From Armatimonadota bacterium (lineage in GTDB: Bacteria; Sysuimicrobiota; Sysuimicrobiia; Sysuimicrobiales; JACQTN01): a stretch of 7,876 nucleotides of DNA. The stretch spans positions 1 to 7,876 of the forward strand of contig JACQTN010000335.1 in NCBI GenBank assembly GCA_016210785.1. The letters are read 5' to 3'. The stretch's first letter is position 1; each line of letters opens with the position of its first letter. Positions 5,736-7,876 of the stretch are shown piece after piece. The translations under genes were made by a program, and so were the position numbers. The notes beneath the pieces are model-generated. The model saw only the letters and a program-made list of their open reading frames with translations. It made no database searches and was not told where the DNA came from.

Positions 5736-6479
5736 ATGGGGCGGAGGATCTGGCTGCTGCTGATCGCTTTCCTTCTGCTCGCGCCCGCGGGCATGGCCCA
5801 GGAGCGCGCGGTCACGATTCGTAACTACGGCCACGCGTTCTTCGTGATTACCGCGGGCGATGGCGTTCGCATCGCCATCGATCCCTATGGCCAGATCGGC
5901 TACCCGATGCCAGAGGTGGAGGCCGACGTCGTCCTGGTGACCCACGAGCACCGCGACCACAACAACGTGGGTCTCATCAAGGGGAACCCTCGCGTGCTGC
6001 GCGGCCTGGCGGCTGGCGCCACCGGCTGGAACCGGATCTACGAACGTCTCGGGGGCACGCTCATCTACGGAGTGCCTTCCTTCCACGACGAGGAGCAGGG
6101 AGCGAAGCGGGGCCTGAACGCCATCTTCGTCATCCAGACCACTGAGCTTCGCATCGCCCACCTGGGCGACTTGGGCCAGCCTGCCCTCACCGAAGGGCAG
6201 ATGCGAGCCATGGGTGCCGTGGACATCCTGTTGATGCCGGTGGGCGGATTCTTCACCATCGGTGCTCCCGAGGCCACGCGGGTGGCCGCGCAGATCCGCC
6301 CGAAGGTTATCCTCCCCATGCACTACAAGACGCCGCCGGTGGCGGCGCTGCCCCTCGCCGACGAGCAGGCATTCCTGGTCGGAAAGGAGAACGTGCGCCG
6401 GCCGGGGAGCCACACGCTGACGATCTCGAAGAGCCGGCTTCCCCCGGCGGCCCAGATCGTGGTCCTGGAGTACCGGTAA
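5736..6479 (+). CDS. Exported metallo-beta-lactamase-fold hydrolase
   Basis: 247 residues from ATG 5736, preceded by AAAGGAGGGTGA with about 8-9 nt spacing. The frame opens earlier (5601), but only the start at 5736 gives a signal peptide: MGRR, core IWLLLIAFLLLAP, cleavage after GMA (residue 21 or 22, before QER). The mature enzyme carries the zinc motif H70-E-H72-R-D74-H75 (VTHEHRDHNNV), further ligands H117 (SFHDEE), D145 (AHLGDLG) and H196 (PMHYKT), plus YGHAFFVI (31-38) and DPYGQIGYP (49-57). This pattern matches the UPF0173 / L-ascorbate-6-phosphate-lactonase-like branch of MBL hydrolases, most of which are cytoplasmic; here a signal peptide places it outside the membrane. Substrate unknown; no beta-lactamase activity is implied. 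Divergent from the MmgE/PrpD gene across 161 bp. TACAAT at 5649-5654 could be its -10, but no good -35 is visible. Confidence 0.85.
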   Translation: MGRRIWLLLIAFLLLAPAGMAQERAVTIRNYGHAFFVITAGDGVRIAIDPYGQIGYPMPEVEADVVLVTHEHRDHNNVGLIKGNPRVLRGLAAGATGWNRIYERLGGTLIYGVPSFHDEEQGAKRGLNAIFVIQTTELRIAHLGDLGQPALTEGQMRAMGAVDILLMPVGGFFTIGAPEATRVAAQIRPKVILPMHYKTPPVAALPLADEQAFLVGKENVRRPGSHTLTISKSRLPPAAQIVVLEYR

Positions 6480-6490
6480 CAGGGCCGCCG

Positions 6491-6516
6491 CACGCCGCGT
6501 TGAGCCAACCGGCGTG
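6491..6516 (+). terminator. Hairpin after the MBL-fold gene, possible terminator
   Basis: CACGCCG (6491-6497) and GTTG (6499-6502) pair with CAAC (6506-6509) and CGGCGTG (6510-6516) around loop AGC, an 11-bp stem with one bulged C. It lies 11 bp past the stop codon. No U-tract follows, so termination is uncertain. Confidence 0.4.
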
Positions 6517-6633
6517 ATGCGTGGCCGGCGTGCGCACCCGGCGTTGACGGGCGCGGCGGAAGCCCGTGCCCGATGTGTGTCCATGGGAAACTCCCCGTAA
6601 TGCCCATTTTCCGTGGTGCGCTGGAGGTGTGGC

Positions 6634-7731
6634 ATGGCGCGTCTTGCGGTGGTCATCGGCGATCCGACGGGGATTGGACCGGAGGTGCTGGCGCGGGCGC
6701 TGGTGGCGTCGCCGCGCGGGGCGCCCGCGGAACTCCTGGTGATTGGAGACGCCCAGACGTGGGAGGAGGCGCAGCGGGGCGCGGGCGTCCGCCTGCCCCC
6801 GGTCCCTGCGGAACGTCCGCGCGCAGCGGGTTCCGAGGGCGTGCCGTTTCTCGATCTTCCTCCTGAGGAGCGGGACTGGAGGACCGGCGAGATGAGCCCC
6901 GCCGCGGGACGGGCCGCGGCGCGGTGGCTGGAGCACGCGGTGCGCCTGGCCCTGGCCGGCGACGCGGACGCCGTGGTCTTTGCGCCGCTGAACAAGCAGG
7001 CCATCATGCGCGCGGGCTACGCGGCGCGGGACGAGTACGACCTGTGCGCCGCGCTGGCGGGCGTGGCGGAACACGACGAGATGAACGTCATCCCGGCACG
7101 TTCAACGTGTTGCGAGGCGTCCCGTTCTACCGCGCTCGCCGACACCGCGGCGCATCCCGCGGGGCGCGACCTTCTTTGGGTCGCGCGCGTCACGTCCCAC
7201 GTGCCGCTGCGCGAAGTCACCGGGCTGCTCACGGTAGAGCGCGTGCTGCGGACGATCCGGCTCGCGCACGGGGTGGCGTCCGCCGCGGCGGGTGCGCCGG
7301 GAGCGGGAGGCCATGCGCGGCGTGGGGCTGCCGGACCGCGCGTCGGCGTGGCGGCGCTGAACCCCCACGCCGGAGAGGGAGGACTCGCGGGCGACGAGGA
7401 GACCCGGATCATCCGCCCCGCCATCGAGGCGGCCGCGGCTGAAGGCATCAACGCCTCAGGCCCCCACCCGGCAGACCACATCTTCCGGCGCGCGCGGGCG
7501 GGCGACTTGGACGCCGTCGTGTCCATGTACCACGACCAGGCGCAGATCGCCACCAAGCTGCTGGGGTTCGAGCGCGGGGTGTCGGTCGGGGTGGGCTACC
7601 CGTTCGTGCTGGTCACGCCGTCCCACGGCACCGCGTTCGACATCGCGGGACGGGGCATCGCCGATCCGGGGCCGATGGGCCAGGCGCTCCTGATCGCGGA
7701 GCGCCTGGCCTCGGTCCGCGCCAAATGGTGA
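6634..7731 (+). CDS. pdxA: PdxA-family dehydrogenase, PdxA2-like
   Basis: 365 residues, ATG 6634 with GGAGGTG four nt upstream. NAD-dependent, metal-binding beta-hydroxyacid dehydrogenase/decarboxylase family of PdxA. Visible: GDPTGIGPEV (9-18), VFAPLNKQAI (115-124), VTSHVPLREV (186-195) with His189, AALNPHAGEGG (240-250) with His245, MYHDQAQIATK (298-308) with His300, and PSHGTAFDIAG (329-339). His189, His245 or His300 and the SHGTAFD region correspond to the metal/substrate site. The GHTE motif of classical PdxA is replaced by RDEYDL (132-137), and YHDQAQIATKLLGFERGV matches PdxA2/TphB-type paralogues, which act in catabolism (4-phospho-D-threonate/erythronate or dihydrodiols) rather than vitamin B6 synthesis. 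Residues about 154-179 (Cys-Cys, Ser/Ala/Arg-rich) look like an insertion not usual for the family. The symbol reflects the family, not B6 function. It stops 13 bp before the convergent gene's stop. Confidence 0.85.
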   Translation: MARLAVVIGDPTGIGPEVLARALVASPRGAPAELLVIGDAQTWEEAQRGAGVRLPPVPAERPRAAGSEGVPFLDLPPEERDWRTGEMSPAAGRAAARWLEHAVRLALAGDADAVVFAPLNKQAIMRAGYAARDEYDLCAALAGVAEHDEMNVIPARSTCCEASRSTALADTAAHPAGRDLLWVARVTSHVPLREVTGLLTVERVLRTIRLAHGVASAAAGAPGAGGHARRGAAGPRVGVAALNPHAGEGGLAGDEETRIIRPAIEAAAAEGINASGPHPADHIFRRARAGDLDAVVSMYHDQAQIATKLLGFERGVSVGVGYPFVLVTPSHGTAFDIAGRGIADPGPMGQALLIAERLASVRAKW

Positions 7732-7744
7732 GGTGTGTCCGCCC

Positions 7745-7876
7745 CTACTTCACGATGTAGCGGTTGGTCCAGAGCAGCCCTTCCTTCGCCGACGGCTTGA
7801 ACGGGATCTGCCCCGTGTCGAACATGAAGTCGATGTGCTTCTTCATCATCTGCTCGTTCATCGTCCCGTCTTCCGA
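7745..7876 (-). CDS. C-terminus of probable ABC transporter solute-binding protein (partial)
   Basis: Only the last 43 codons are in the window, running in from the right edge and ending at TAG (7747-7745). The peptide contains EDGTMNEQMMKKHIDFMFD, then TGQIPFKPSAKEGLLWTNRYIVK. An amphipathic helix ending in DF-x-x-D-x-G, followed by a ...L(W)TN-x-Y tail, is typical of the C-termini of NMT1/SsuA-type periplasmic solute-binding proteins. That assignment rests on a short segment and is tentative. It converges on the PdxA-like gene. Confidence 0.5.
   Translation of the reverse strand, partial: SEDGTMNEQMMKKHIDFMFDTGQIPFKPSAKEGLLWTNRYIVK

Overview
The window is high-GC bacterial chromosome with good Shine-Dalgarno sites and G/C-biased third codon positions. 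It holds eight genes plus the end of a ninth, mostly housekeeping or catabolic types. Nothing fixes the taxon. MmgE/PrpD, PdxA-like and probable ABC solute-binding genes in GC-rich DNA suggest a free-living soil, sediment or hot-spring lineage, but that is only an impression. At least four genes end with TGA as an ordinary stop, so the standard code applies.

Left part (1-2375). A membrane-anchored, secreted beta-propeller protein (106-1401, +) converges on a small four-helix membrane protein of DUF4383 type (1468-1800, -). A perfect 12-bp hairpin between them probably terminates both. The small protein has a near-consensus sigma-70 promoter (1834-1862) and a strong ribosome site. Diverging from it is the most notable gene of the window: a 117-residue Spx/ArsC-family thioredoxin-fold protein (2022-2375, +). 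Its first active-site cysteine codon is an in-frame TGA, giving U-x-x-C, and a SECIS-like hairpin follows 23 nt later. I read it as a selenoprotein. A conventional gene caller would split it or report only the C-terminal two thirds.

Middle (2371-4186). About 290 bp of non-coding DNA made of degenerate tandem and dispersed repeats leads into a short MutY-type HhH-GPD glycosylase with a 4Fe-4S site (2672-3406). Its stop overlaps the start of a HAD phosphatase (3403-4116) as ATGA, so the two are translationally coupled. A long imperfect palindrome of a widely dispersed type closes this unit.

Right part (4192-7876). An MmgE/PrpD family gene (minus) is divergent from an exported metallo-beta-lactamase-fold hydrolase (plus). 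Then comes a PdxA-family dehydrogenase lacking the classical GHTE motif, closer to catabolic PdxA2-like enzymes than to vitamin B6 synthesis. Converging on it is the 3' end of what looks like an ABC transporter solute-binding protein. MmgE/PrpD, PdxA2-like and solute-binding genes together suggest carboxylic or sugar-acid catabolism, but no substrate can be named.
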